64,000 nucleotides of DNA from Siphonodentalium dalli. Taxonomy: Eukaryota > Mollusca > Scaphopoda > Gadilida > Siphonodentaliidae. The DNA is taken from positions 62,446,893 through 62,510,892 of the forward strand of contig CP136067.1 of the NCBI GenBank assembly GCA_032622095.1, given 5' to 3'. The position numbers were made by a program, and so were the translations under genes. Below the pieces are notes generated by a model that did not search any database, was not told the origin of the DNA, and saw only the letters and a program-made list of their open reading frames with translations. Numbering within the stretch: position 1 is the first letter of the stretch; each line of letters opens with the position of its first letter. Of this stretch, positions 47,049-57,741 are shown in pieces.

Positions 47049-48540
47049 CAGACTTGTTTACTTTGAAAATCAGAAATAGGGAGATTCACCTTCATAAATA
47101 GGGAGATTTGGATAAAAATAGGGAGATTTTATCTTCGATGGTAAATTACTCAAACATCACGTATAGAAAGGAATTTATGGGCTACTATAAATAAAGAATA
47201 AGTTATTATGATTATATATGATTTTATTTTATATATAAACTTAAAAATCAATAATAATATATTATTACAACATTAACAAAATAAATTAACAATGTTCATC
47301 ACTTTCACAGCTTACTTCTCACATTCTGAAGAATGCTCTTTCACATAAGATTTGGGGGCTGATTTTGAAAGTTTTAGCACATCCTGCGATGGCTGGTAAT
47401 TAAAGCTGTCAGCATTACTGTTTGGAATAGATAACACCGTTTTAACAACTAGTCCTAGGTGTGGAAATCTCAACTGTCCTGTGCTAGTAACTTTGGTCAA
47501 TATATTCATCCAATACTCGTCGCATCGTTGATCTTCATGGTTGAACTTTGGAAGATTTACTGCAGTTTTGTAGTCGATTAATTCGTCTGCGAGATCGTCG
47601 AATTGCTCATCTGTCTGAATTAGCCCAAAGCGTTTTGACAAACTTATCAACGATGATTCCGTAACATTGTCCCTGGCTTCTTCCTTTGGATTAAGAATGG
47701 TCAAATCATCAAATATGTGTTCCTCAAAGGGAAATTTCTGAATCATTTTGTCAACAATTGACTGATAGAACGTACGCGCACTGTCATAAAATGTTTTCAC
47801 TTCTCTTGGGCTTATTTGCCCTTTGACCTCCTCGATGTATGCGCGCGCTGTCATGCCAACTGCGAGACTAGTATCCGGAAGTTGATTTTCTGTTAACTCA
47901 TATCGTACCGAGGTGATAGTGTCACTGGCTTTTATCACGATGCTTTTCACGAACTTTCCTAAGAATTTCCTTAACAACCTTACATGGCATTTCAACTTTC
48001 CAGACGTCACGGAACTTTGAATCATATTTTCGTTTTTTACTTGGCGTATTGGACGAATCTAACTTGCGCTTTTTGGTCGGAGTTTCAGACATTGTGAACA
48101 GAGAGATTTAGACGTAAATGGTAGTAAATAAGTGATTTGTTATGACGAAAGAAAAATGTGTTTCGTTATATAGTCACACATAAGCTTGTAAGGAAATCCG
48201 CCGTTTATGATATTGACAAATACAGCTCAGTTTCCACTTACTCTTTCGTCACTTTCACAAAAGAATCAAAGCCGACATGAATACCAGTGTCGCTGGTAGG
48301 ATTAGTCTAAATTGATTTATTGCACCCGCATGGCTTCATTGCGTGTGGTCAGCCGCTAGCTAATTGATTTTTGCGCCTGGTTTAGTCGCCACAGGGACAG
48401 CCTATTAATCACTGTAAATTATTTTTTTATTCTGGTATAGACATTTGAAATCGGGAGATTCTGTTTCCGGATCGGGAGCGCGGGAAAAGACGATTAAAAT
48501 CGGGAGTCTCCCGCGAAAATCGGGAGGGTAAACAAGTCTG
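47049..48540 (-). mobile_element. hAT transposon derivative with 8-bp target duplication
   Basis: The ends are CAGACTTGTTTAC at the left and GTAAACAAGTCTG at the right, perfectly inverted for 13 bp. Both flanks carry the identical 8-bp duplication CTCAGGAG (47041-47048 and 48541-48548), diagnostic of the hAT superfamily, as are ends of CAG...CTG. Subterminal repeats are obvious: AAATAGGGAGATT three times at the left, and CTCCCGATTTT-type motifs several times at the right. The element is 1,492 bp and carries a damaged transposase-related frame. A solo left end of the same family lies at 62218. Confidence 0.93.
47312..48092 (-). pseudogene. hAT transposase-related coding remnant
   Basis: A start at 48092 opens a 56-codon frame (MSETPTKKRKLD..., KKRKYDSKFRDVWK) with an NLS-like KKRK. 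It stops at 47922. A second frame from 48025 to 47312 gives ~237 residues including KTFYDSARTFYQSIVDK, QFDDLADELIDYKTA and GQLRFPHLGLVVKTVLSIPN, then NADSF. The second frame resembles the C-terminal part of hAT/BED-type transposase-derived proteins. The zinc-finger part between them is missing and the catalytic core is absent, so it is internally deleted and frameshifted. It is non-functional as a transposase. Confidence 0.65.
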
Positions 48541-48548
48541 CTCAGGAG

Positions 48549-49076
48549 CCGGATGGCACATCGAAAGAGACAACAACTGAGAATGCAAATTCCGATACAA
48601 TGTCCTCTCCATCAGAGTCCCCTGAACAACTACCTGACACTCCGTTATCTTCGCTTGCAATGGTGACCCCAAAAGGAATGCCCAAAGCCTCTTCATCCCG
48701 GGGTGGAGCGACAGCTCGTCCTGATCCTGATCTCCATCCGTCCAAACTGGCGATGGGTTGTTAAGAGGGGCAGGGTCCAAAGCATGCCTCCCACTAGAAC
48801 ATTTTGGATTCAAACCTGAAGAAGTTACTGGCTGCTGTTGGTCTGAAGGCGGCCAGTGACCTGTATTCCAGGCCCACAGATGTGGCAAAGGATAACAAGG
48901 AGGAAACATGCTTGGAAATATTGCCCCGGCCCAAGCCCAGCGGGACCGAAAGCATGTAGGGATTAATAAAATATGGACATGTCGACTTGTAGCGATGGAC
49001 GGCGTGGTTCTAGTGTTAGTTCCGAAGCACATGACCTTACCTGAGCACGCCAACCTGCCAACAATCGTCCCATAAA
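48549..49076 (+). pseudogene. Unrecognised coding-like relic interrupted by the hAT insertion
   Basis: The plus strand has coding-like segments in shifting frames: ETTTENANSDTMSSPSESPE to ...HPSKLAMGC-stop (48764), then KKLLAAVGLKAASDLYSRPT to ...KPSGTESM-stop, then MDGVVLVLVPKHMTLPEHAN to ...PTIVP-stop (~49076). The first continues upstream of the hAT insertion (before 47041) once the 8-bp duplication is removed. G+C is higher than in the neighbours. I do not recognise the protein. It may be a decayed transposon gene or retrocopy. Confidence 0.35.
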
Positions 49077-49079
49077 GTA

Positions 49080-50110
49080 TAGTCCAAGGAACCCATTTGT
49101 GACCGGATGGATTACCCCTCCTGATCCTTGTTTATTGACAACTATCGCCCCGGGCTGTTAAGCTAGAGGGGAACACTATTCTCTTACTCAGTAGCGTAAA
49201 CCTCGAAACGAGGGGAAGCATCTTCAAGGGGAGCTACGGGAAAGAGATGAACCTGGACTTAAAACGGCATAGAAATCATTTTCCCGAAACAGGATTGAAA
49301 GTGATTTCACGTGTCAGCTCCCACCCTTTCTGTGCTAAAAATCTCAGATAAACATGTGATGTTGAAAAGATAGTAGACCATTGGCATTGGCTGGGGACAT
49401 AAGCTATACAAGGAAACAATTGACTTGTTTAATCCTTTTTGCAATTTTTGCAAATATCATAACCAAATAAACCAATGAACAGTAACACAATATTTTATCG
49501 AGTTGATAAAGTGTAATAAGTAATAAATTTACACTCGTGTTTTATAGCAGCAAAAGCTAAATATTTCTCTCGTCATCTTTACTTAAGACGATAACCGTCA
49601 TTGTGTCCAAATAATTTGAATGGCATGCCGTGAGAAATTGTAGAATTAAGTCTCCTAATTTTGTGCAAACGTTATTGTCTTAGCAGTAGCACGTGGCGTA
49701 TGTGTCATACATGTACTTACAATAGATTTATCGCCATAAATATGCAATGTGTATTTTTATTATCGAAATGGCTCCCCCAATTCTTGCAGAGGAGAAAATT
49801 TGTATATGAAACACGATAGTATAAATACGCGAGTTCATTGTCAACTTCATGAATAAATTCATAATAATCAAATGGAGTAATGTTGTGGTAACTTGTGGAG
49901 ATAAATTTTGTCAACTTATCTTCTATGAGTAGAAAGGAAGAATGACACCTGGTCTACCGAAAAATGGAGATCACGTGGTCCATGAAGGATAATATGCCAC
50001 CTATTGGGATTACCAAAAAATCGTCATGGACCATGAATAAAAGAATGTACCATAGAATTTTCCTAACGTTTTCAATGGTAGGTTAACCTTTCTACTGAGA
50101 ATAGGAATAT
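49080..50110. other. Low-copy stretch within the inverted-repeat segment
   Basis: AT-rich apart from the first ~150 bases. There is no recognised gene, RNA or repeat. Confidence 0.4.
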
Positions 50111-50161
50111 ACCATATAGTTTAGTGGTCAAGATATCTTTGATGGAGATATATTTGGAGAG

Positions 50162-51567
50162 GTTATTGCATACATACAACCTTTCAGGACGTTATTGAAT
50201 ACATACCTTTCAGGACGTTATTGCATACATACAACCTTTCAGGACGTTATTGCATACATACAACCTTTCAGGACGTTATTGCATACATACAACCTTTCAG
50301 GACGTTATTGCATTCATACAACCTTTCAGGACGTTATTGCATACATACAACCTTTCAGGATGTTATTGCATACATACCTTTCAGGACGATAATGCATACA
50401 TACAACCATTCAGGACGTTATTGCATACATACAACCTTTCAGGACTTTATTGCATACATACAACCTTTCAGGACGTTATTGCAGACATACAACCTTTCAG
50501 TACGTTATTGCATACATACAACCTTTCTGAACATTATTGCATACAAACAACCTTTCAGGACGTTATTGCATACATACAACCTTTCAGGGCGTTATTGCAT
50601 ACACACAACCTTTCAGGACGTTATTGCCACATACAACCTTTCAGTACGTTATTGCATACATACAACCTTTCAGGGCGTTATTGCATACACACAACCTTTC
50701 AAGACGTTATTGCATACATACAACCTTTCAGGACGTTATTGCATACATACAACCTTTCAGGATGTTATTGTATACATACAACCTTTCAGGATGTTATTGC
50801 ATACATACAACCTTTCAGGACGTTATTGCATACACACCACCTTTCAGGACGTTATTGCATACATACAATCTTTCAGGACGTTATTGCATTCATACAACCT
50901 TTCAGGACATTATTGCATACATACAACCTTTCAGGATGTTATTGCATACATGTATACAACCTTTCAGGACGTTATTGCATTCATACAACCTTTCAGGACG
51001 TTATTGCATACATACAACCTTTCAGGATGTTATTGCATACATACCTTTCAGGACGATAATGCATACATACAACCTTTCAGGACGTTATTGCATACATACA
51101 ACCTTTCAGGACTTTATTGCATTCATACAACCTTTCAGGATGTTATTGCATACATACAACCTTTCAGGACGATAATGCATACATACAACCTTTCAGTACG
51201 TTATTGCATACATACAACCTTTCTGAACATTATTGCATACAAACAACCTTTCAGGACGTTATTGCATACATACAACCTTTCAGGGCGTTATTGCATACAC
51301 ACAACCTTTCAGGACGTTATTGCCACATACAACCTTTCAGTACGTTATTGCATACATACAACCTTTCAGGGCGTTATTGCATACACACAACCTTTCAGGA
51401 CGTTATTGCATACATACAACCTTTCAGGACATTATTGCATTCATACAACCTTTCAGGACGTTATTGCATACATACAACCTTTCAGGGCGTTATTGCATAC
51501 ACACAACCTTTCAGGATGTTATTGCCACATACAACCTTTCAGGACATAATTGCATACATACCTTTCC
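50162..51567 (+). repeat. 29-bp minisatellite array (~48 units) with a 696-bp higher-order repeat
   Basis: The unit contains ACAACCTTTCAGGACGTTAT followed by TGCATACAT. Variant units (a 4-base loss giving ATACATACCTTT; GCCACATAC; ATACAAACAAC; CAGTACG) recur at a spacing of exactly 696 bp, for example 50541 and 51237, and 50627 and 51323. This equals 24 units, so a ~24-unit block was duplicated. The consensus has no stop in any forward frame, so long frames (up to 442 codons) run through in all three phases with a 29-residue period. I regard these frames as a by-product, not as a gene. Confidence 0.96.
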
Positions 51568-51769
51568 AGTAAGCCATGAGATATCTGCGCAGACAGCCAG
51601 AAAACCATTATTTCCATATATAAAACAAAGGATAATTCTAGAACGGAAAAATGTGATTCGCCCCCTCCATTGAAAGGCCTCCTGATGGCTAACCTCCATA
51701 CCAAATTTCAATGAGATCCAATTAACCACGGCTGAGGTACTGTGCAAAAATTAACCACGCCTGAGATAC

Positions 51770-51972
51770 TGTGCAAACAAATACTCTGGCGACCTCTTTT
51801 GAACAAATCTGAATGTGAGTCACCTAGGGAACATCCACACCAAATATGAACCATAGGGTTTTATGGTTCTGGAGATGTTTAAAGAATTGTTGATGGATGG
51901 ACAGACGGACGAATGGACGGACGAGGAGTGATGACAGTCTATAACTCCACCGGAGACTTCATCAATAATTTT
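51770..51972 (+). repeat. Truncated element C
   Basis: It carries GAACAAATCTGAATGTGAGT, CACCTAGGGAACATCCACAC, 'GATGGATGGACAGACGGACG' and the first arm of the terminal hairpin (CTCCACCGGAGACTTCATC). The second arm is lost. Confidence 0.78.
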
Positions 51973-51974
51973 GT

Positions 51975-52170
51975 TCAATATATTCTGTTAAGACATATTG
52001 GATTTGAACAACGAAAATATATTTTGTTTTGTTTCAGGAATATGTTTTTTCCGATTTTGAGGAAAACATAAAAACAAATAGCCTCCCTCCCTCATCTCAA
52101 AATTGAGATCTAATTTATTGAGAACACCCGATATTTTATTTTAATGACCTAATAATAAAGTCTTTCCAGA
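51975..52170 (+). repeat. Dispersed repeat J, copy 1 (left part)
   Basis: TTTGAACAACGAAAATATAT and AATAGCCTCCCTCCCTCA, then AAAATTGAGATCTAA, recur at 61515-61700. A right part of the same longer copy recurs at 53570-53720 and 61845-62010. Exons 52191-52324 and 53127-53233 of the INO80D-like gene lie between the two parts here. Confidence 0.72.
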
Positions 52171-52190
52171 ACTATGAAATTATAACTTAC

Positions 52191-52324
52191 AGCTTTTGCA
52201 CCATGCTCCTGGCAGAGAGGTAATTCATGCCGGACATCAAATACAGGAACACAACACTGAGTGTTGTCTGAAAACTTTGCAGTACAGTAATCAAACAACT
52301 GTTGATCAACATTGTACATGATAT
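52191..52324 (-). CDS. INO80D: INO80D-like exon: second half of the Cys/His module
   Basis: The acceptor is AACTGTGCACAG before 52324 and the donor is GCT|GTAAGT at 52190. The exon is 134 nt and its first two bases complete a His codon split by the 802-bp intron. This is the most diagnostic exon. It reads HIMYNVDQQLF, then YCTAKFSDNTQCCVPVFDVR, then HELPLCQEHGAKA. The Cys-x(n)-Cys, PVFD, and LC.EH signature is that of the INO80D/KANSL2 'potential DNA-binding' domain (zf-C3Hc3H). The CTAKF...QC.VPVFD spacing matches INO80D best from memory. The exon ends in phase 0, and exon 35489-35654 begins in phase 0 with DNYS, matching the 'DNF' that follows this module in vertebrates. Confidence 0.92.
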
Positions 52325-52589
52325 CTGTGCACAGTTAAGGTGGAGTAATAATGAATAACTTTAGTAGCTCACTGGACACTAGCTGCAGATAAAGTTGCAA
52401 TAAATAGTTTGCAATAATTTGAGCAAGGAAGGGGGACTCCACACTAAATCCTCCCATTTATGGGACCATCTCCTTTTATACTCAACAGAATATATGCAAC
52501 AAATGAATGAATTTGAGCCATGGATTAGTGCAAAATACACTCATGTGCTCTATGAACAATGCAAACAACATGGTAATTATAATGAAAAT

Positions 52590-53118
52590 GAGTTTATGAC
52601 TGAAGTATTTAGTCATGCAAAGAGTAAAATCCAAAATGGCTGCTGGCAGCCATGTTTTTCTAAGAATTTCGAAAAACAAATTGATGGCTCCCATCTAGAA
52701 GTCACCATGAAGATCCATATACAGTTTGGTGATGATCAGATGAGGGATGTGGTTTGTAGGGTGTGCCAAAGGATTTAGTCATGCAAAGAGTAAACTCCAA
52801 GATGGCTGCTGGTGGCCATGTTTTTTAACAAATTTTGGACAAAATTGATGGCTCCCATCTAGATGTCACCCCGAAGATCCCTACGAAGTTTGATGATGAT
52901 CGGATGAGGGATGTGGCCTGTTTGGTGAGCCAAAGGATTTAGTCATGCAAAGAGTAAAATCCAAGATGGCTCCCATCTAGAGGTGATCCTAAACATGCCA
53001 GTAAATTTTCAAAACATTTCTCAAATAAATGCAGGCTGCAGAGTGTGCCGATGGATTCAAATTTGAACTTCAAAATGGCTGCTGGCAGGCATGTTCACAA
53101 AGTAAAGTTGAGCTAATA
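52590..53118 (+). mobile_element. Diverged tandem-unit element A, reversed, inside the 802-bp intron
   Basis: About three units contain 'AGTCATGCAAAGAGTAAAAT', 'CAAGATGGCTGCTGG', 'GATGGCTCCCATCTAGA'. It ends CACAAAGTAAAGTTGAGCTA ATAAAG. It makes up most of the intron between exons 53127-53233 and 52191-52324. Its end lies about 8 bases from the splice donor. Confidence 0.78.
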
Positions 53119-53126
53119 AAGGATAC

Positions 53127-53233
53127 GCTTCAGACAGTGGTTTGTACATGGTAGTACTTTACTTATGCATCGGACATCATCGTCGGTCTTATGACAACAT
53201 CTTCTCTTCATAAAACAGTGTGTGACTTTATTC
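53127..53233 (-). CDS. INO80D: INO80D-like exon: first half of the second Cys/His module
   Basis: The acceptor is CATTTTCCAG before 53233 and the donor is AAGC|GTATCC at 53126. The exon is 107 nt (1 + 35 codons + 1). The product carries the first Cys/His set of a zf-C3Hc3H-type unit: CFMKRRCCHK, then RCISKVLPCTNHCLK, with the last codon split so that the next exon completes H. The family pattern C..G..C..KALPF..HC..H is recognisable in 'RCISKVLPCTNHCLKH'. This module is predicted to bind zinc and/or DNA. The donor GTATCC is weaker than the other donors. A tandem-unit repeat element ends only about 8 bases into the intron (see 52590-53118). Confidence 0.86.
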
Positions 53234-53569
53234 CTGGAAAATGAAAATATTGGTGATGCTTTATTCACACTACAATGACACAGAACAATGACACAGAACA
53301 TTTGCAAGTCTTACATTTTGAGATTTAGCTCAACTACCGACAAACTTTGCCGAGTCCCAGGTGCATGAATCAGGCTACCCTTCATTTGTATGGGACACCC
53401 ATCAGCACTTATCAGCATGATTATTTCTGGACATGTTCATAAGATGATATAATGAATTATTTTTTAAATCAATACAGATGTAAAATTTTATTTTTTATTC
53501 TAGCCAAAATAAAACATCATGCACAGTTCTGGAAATTAAAGTGGCATAGTAGTTTATAGAAGGACTATA

Positions 53570-53720
53570 TTTATAGGCATTTTTTTTAAATCAATGCGGG
53601 AGCGGGGGTTTTATTTTTATCTGCCGATAGTAAGCATGGGTTATTATACATTCTCAGGTCCAGAAACTGTAGGGAGAACTTTGTAATGGATATAAACTAA
53701 TTTAATCTCTTATAAAGAAT
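53570..53720 (+). repeat. Dispersed repeat J, right part
   Basis: GGGAGCGGGGGTTTTATTTT, TAGTAAGCATGGGTTATTAT and GATATAAACTAAT recur at 61865-62000. Confidence 0.7.
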
Positions 53721-54284
53721 GACAATTTATGACATTGTACTAGTGCTAATTTGGATATTTTATTGTGGATTTATTGACGACAATCACTTTTAGATTACGT
53801 GGATTTAAACTAAAAACAAATTTATTTACGACATAATTCCTTCACATGTAAGCAAAAGTCAAATCAGAAACTTTACCACTGATTGCTAAGTTGAAATTAT
53901 CAAAATCTGTTGCACATCTTCAAGATATACTTAAACGTCACATTCTCTCCGGCCGACTCCCCAACTATTTTGTTTCTTTCTTCATGAAACAAAACTATGT
54001 TTATTATTATTATATGTATATATACTTTTCTTTTGTTTGTTTTGCTCCTGCACAGAAGTGCATTCTCTTGATAACATGATCACTGCCTCGCTAAAATGCA
54101 TCATTAATGAAACAATCACAAAGAAATATATATTTACTGAACAGAAAAAAATGAAAATTTTACATATCAAATACAACAGTTCAAAATATAATCATATCTA
54201 CTTTCACACTCGTCGAAGGGAGTCACAGTTTGTTATGACCCATTTGTCCTGTCTACTTATGCTCTTACTTACTAGTATTTAATT

Positions 54285-55676
54285 ATGATCGACATTGAAG
54301 TATACAGGGCAAGGGTCGGCCTTTACCATGGCTGTGCTATCAGACATCCAAGAAGCAGATCAGTTGATGCTTATTCAACAATATACTGTCTATACTACAT
54401 CATACTCAGACTTCATGGCATGACCATACCAATAGCTATTTCAATACTTGTATTCTTACATATGTGCCTGTTCTATAAAAATTTACCTGGGGTTCCTGTT
54501 CTTTGGACATCTCTTAGAAACGATAGTAAAGTACATGTTCCAGTTTATAAATACATTACCAACATTTCTAGTACCAGTATAAAAAACATGCATGTTTATC
54601 TTGGTGTCTTAACACTAATTTTAATACTTTTAATGTTGTATATTAGTGGTGACGTAGAACGCCAACCGGGGCCTATGAACAATAAATTATCGCTTGTTGT
54701 TTTTAACCCACAAAGTATCAGAAATAAGTTTGATACTATATCTGCAGAGTTACTTGATTATGATATTTGCATGTTTACGGAAACATGGTTGAACCCCTCG
54801 GAGCAGACTAGCGATTATCTTATGCAAGGTTTTAGTGAGCCAATTCGTAGTGACAGAATAGGGAGAACCGGTGGTGGAGTGGCCATATAAATACGAGATA
54901 CGATCGCTTTTCGTACGCGTAACGACATCTATGACACTAATCTTGAATCAACCTGGATTGAAATAACCCTTCGTAATAAGAATATTTTAGTTGGTTGTTT
55001 TTATCGCTCACCCGACGACCCCGCTTCTACATGGGATAAAATTGAGTCTTTGATTGATAAAGCTAGAGACACCGGATATGAATTAATAGTTGCTGGAGAT
55101 TTTAATGAAGACCAAGTGTTATTCCCAAGAGGAAAGGTTCACCAAATATGCAATGCATGTGGCCTAAAATTTATAAAAACTTCGCCAACTCATTTTTCGA
55201 CAAACTCCAATTCGACAATTGATCTATTTCTTGTCAGTAATTTAAACAATATGTCCGACTATGAAGTACTGGATCCATTTCATGCAGAAATGAAAAAATA
55301 TCACTGTCCTGTTACTATTACTCTGAACTATGCAAAAAGCGAACTGAATTCCTCAGTGAAACAAATAATATGGAATTTTAACGCTGCTGACTTCAATGGG
55401 ATGAACAACGATTTAAATGAATGGGACTTTCGAAGTGATCTAGGAACTGACAATCACAATATTGATACTCATGTGAATCTTCTAACACACAAGATAGAAG
55501 AACTTGCTCTAGCCTACATACCTCATAAAAATGCATTAATTCGCAAAGGCTGCCCAGCATGGCTAACGTGCGAAAGACGCCGATTACATAAAATGGCTAA
55601 AAAATCCAACTCTGAGCAAGACTGGTCTAATTATCGAAAAAAATGTAATGAAGTTATTGCTACAATACGAAAATAA
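54285..55676 (+). pseudogene. Retrotransposon N-terminal region and AP endonuclease, with one in-frame stop
   Basis: An ATG at 54285 opens a frame with two hydrophobic segments (for example YLGVLTLILILLMLYIS) leading to SGDVERQPGP (54645-54674), a degenerate 2A-like motif. The endonuclease domain follows: VFNPQSIRNKFD, MFTETW (catalytic Glu), GCFYRSP, VAGDFNED (Asp/Asn), DLFLVS. A TAA at 54888-54890 interrupts the frame, and the same frame then continues to 55676. The final stop lies in a run of A's where the phase shifts. In this position the family normally has a single continuous ORF2-type protein. Confidence 0.86.
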
Positions 55677-57741
55677 AAAAAAACAATAATTAACAAAAAC
55701 TGAAGAAGTTCTGAATGACAAAAGTTGTGAGCCTTCAAAGTGGTGGAAAACTCTACAAAACCTTTTATTCAAAAAGAAAAAACAAATTGATTCCGCCCTT
55801 AGTAGTAGGCGATTAGGTTGTTATAACTAATGCTGAGAAGGCCGAAACACTAAATCACTATTTTTGTAGTATTTCTTTCGTTGACGAAACTGGAATAACA
55901 TTGCCTCATAAATCTTTCAACCCATGGAGATCAACACTATCAACAATCAAAATAACTCACGAATCGGTAAGATCTGCCCTAGAATCATTAAAAGCATTAA
56001 GGGCCTGTGGTCCTGACATGATAAATCCCAAAGTTCTCAAGAACTGTGCTACTTCGCTTAGCCTCCCCCTTGCTGAACTATTTAATATTTGCATTCAACA
56101 GTCTTATTTCCCTCAAGCATGGAAAAGATCAAACATTGTGCCAATATTTAAGAAAGACGAACCATCAGATGTCTCAAATTATCGACCAGTAGCATTACTC
56201 AGCTGTATATCAAAAGTATTTGAAAGATGCATTTTTAATCATTTGTGGGAATTTCTCTCTTCAAACGGAATCATAACGCAATACCAGTCTGGATTTGTCC
56301 GAGGGGACTCCAAAGTGTTCCAACTCACAGATTTGTATGATCACATATACATGTTCATCGCTAGACATGGGAAAAGAGATCAGATGTGTATTTTGTGACA
56401 TAAGCAAGGCCTTTGATAAAGTCTGACGCCGTGGCCTTTTATATAAACTAGAAAGTATAGGTATTACAGGCAATCTGCTAAAACTTCTTGAGTCATATTT
56501 AACTGACCGTGAACAGCGAGTCTTAATTGAGGGAGATCATTCTCAATGGAAATCTGTCATGGCGGGTGTGCCCCAGGGTTCTATACTCGGCCCCCTCTTT
56601 TTTCTTATCTACATTAATGATATAACGCAAAATGTTAACTGTCACATACGCTTGTTTGCAGATGATACATCCATATTTTTAACAGTTGAAGACCCTACAT
56701 TGGCGGCCGAATTAATAAACGGTGATATTGAACGATTGGCATTCTGGTCACAAGAATGGCTTGTAAAATTTAACCCGACGAAAACAGAGACTCTTTTGAT
56801 ATCGCGTAAAACTGACCACCCTGATCATCCCCGACTCCATATGTCTAACGAGGACGTAAATGAGGTGACTTTTCACAAACATCTGGGACTAACGTTTAAC
56901 AATCATGGCTCATGGGATGCTCATATAAGTGACATTATAGACAGGGCCTGGAAACGAGTGAACCACCTAAGAAAATTTAAATACTACCTAGACCGTATAA
57001 CTATAGAGAGAATATATTTTGCTTATATAAGACCAGTGTTGGAATACGCCTCACCCTTATGGGACAACTGCATGCAAGCAGAAAGTGAGCTAATAGAAAA
57101 AAATCCAATTTGAAGCCGCTAAAATAGCAACCGGGGGAATAAGAAGCATAAACAGCATTGATATATTGGCAGACCTTGGTTGGGAAATGTTAAGTGAAAG
57201 GAGAAAGAAATTCAAACTTCATCAATTCTATAAGATGTTCTATCGCAATTCGCCAGCATATCTTTACAACACTGTTAATCATAAACACCCAGGGGCTGAC
57301 AGATATGACTTTCGGAGAAATGACTTAAGACCCCCTTTTTCGGACACATCATCATATCAACGATCATTCTTGCCCGCGACAACACGCCAGTGGAATCAAT
57401 TATCTGATGACCTGAAAAATTCAGAAACTCTAGAAAATTTCAAATACAAATTGAATACCAATCTGCACTTAAGACAAAAGAATGTTCGCCATTATAGCTA
57501 TAGCAAATGCCGCAAAGCCCAGATAATTCACACGCAACTTCGACTAGGATGCAGTAACCTCAATGAAGATCTCAGTCGCAACCATTTAAACGAATCTGAT
57601 AAATGCTCATGTGGGGAAGTCGAGACTGCCGACCAATTTTTACTATATTGTCCCAGATACTCGACAATACGAATTGAAATATTCTCAGTATTAGCACAAA
57701 ATTTGTGGAGATCTGATATTCTACTTAAGGGATCCATTTAA
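55677..57741 (+). pseudogene. Retrotransposon reverse transcriptase, frameshifted
   Basis: RT motifs occur in order: GPDMINPKVLK, QAWKRSNIVPIFKK, SNYRPVALLSCISKVFE, YQSGF, CDISKAFDKV, GVPQGSILGPLFFLIYINDI and FADD at 56655-56666 (catalytic Asp pair intact). Breaks seen are phase changes near 55680, 55815 and 56385, a TGA at 56424-56426 just after 'AFDKV', and a phase change in an A-run near 57105. The thumb/C-terminal region ends with a CxC...C segment (57599-57665) and a stop at 57741. The copy is inactive but still well readable, so its insertion is only moderately old. Confidence 0.9.

Larger units (their letters stand above)
46625..50150. mobile_element. 3.5-kb segment bounded by 37-bp inverted repeats
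   Basis: The left repeat 46625-46661 (TATCTCCGTCAAAGATATCT ...) is the inverse of 50114-50150 with two mismatches in 37. The segment contains coding-like plus-strand sequence (about 46970-49075) that is itself interrupted by the hAT element at 47049-48540. The right repeat abuts the 29-bp minisatellite. This could be an old DNA transposon with terminal inverted repeats, but no target duplication was found because both outer flanks are other repeats. Confidence 0.6.

Noticed and set aside
48427-49053. 208-codon minus-strand open frame
   Set aside because: It is antisense to more protein-like plus-strand segments and crosses the hAT right end, so it joins unrelated DNA.
50221-51549. 442-codon open frame and several overlapping long frames
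   Set aside because: They are translations of the 29-bp minisatellite, which has no forward stop in any phase; three different frames are open over the same DNA.
50162-51567. CRISPR-like array (short regular repeats)
   Set aside because: There are no spacers: units are directly head-to-tail, and the context is eukaryotic.
54037-54282. Short plus-strand frame just upstream of the retrotransposon frame
   Set aside because: AT-rich, no zinc-knuckle or other ORF1 signature; more likely 5' untranslated sequence of the element.
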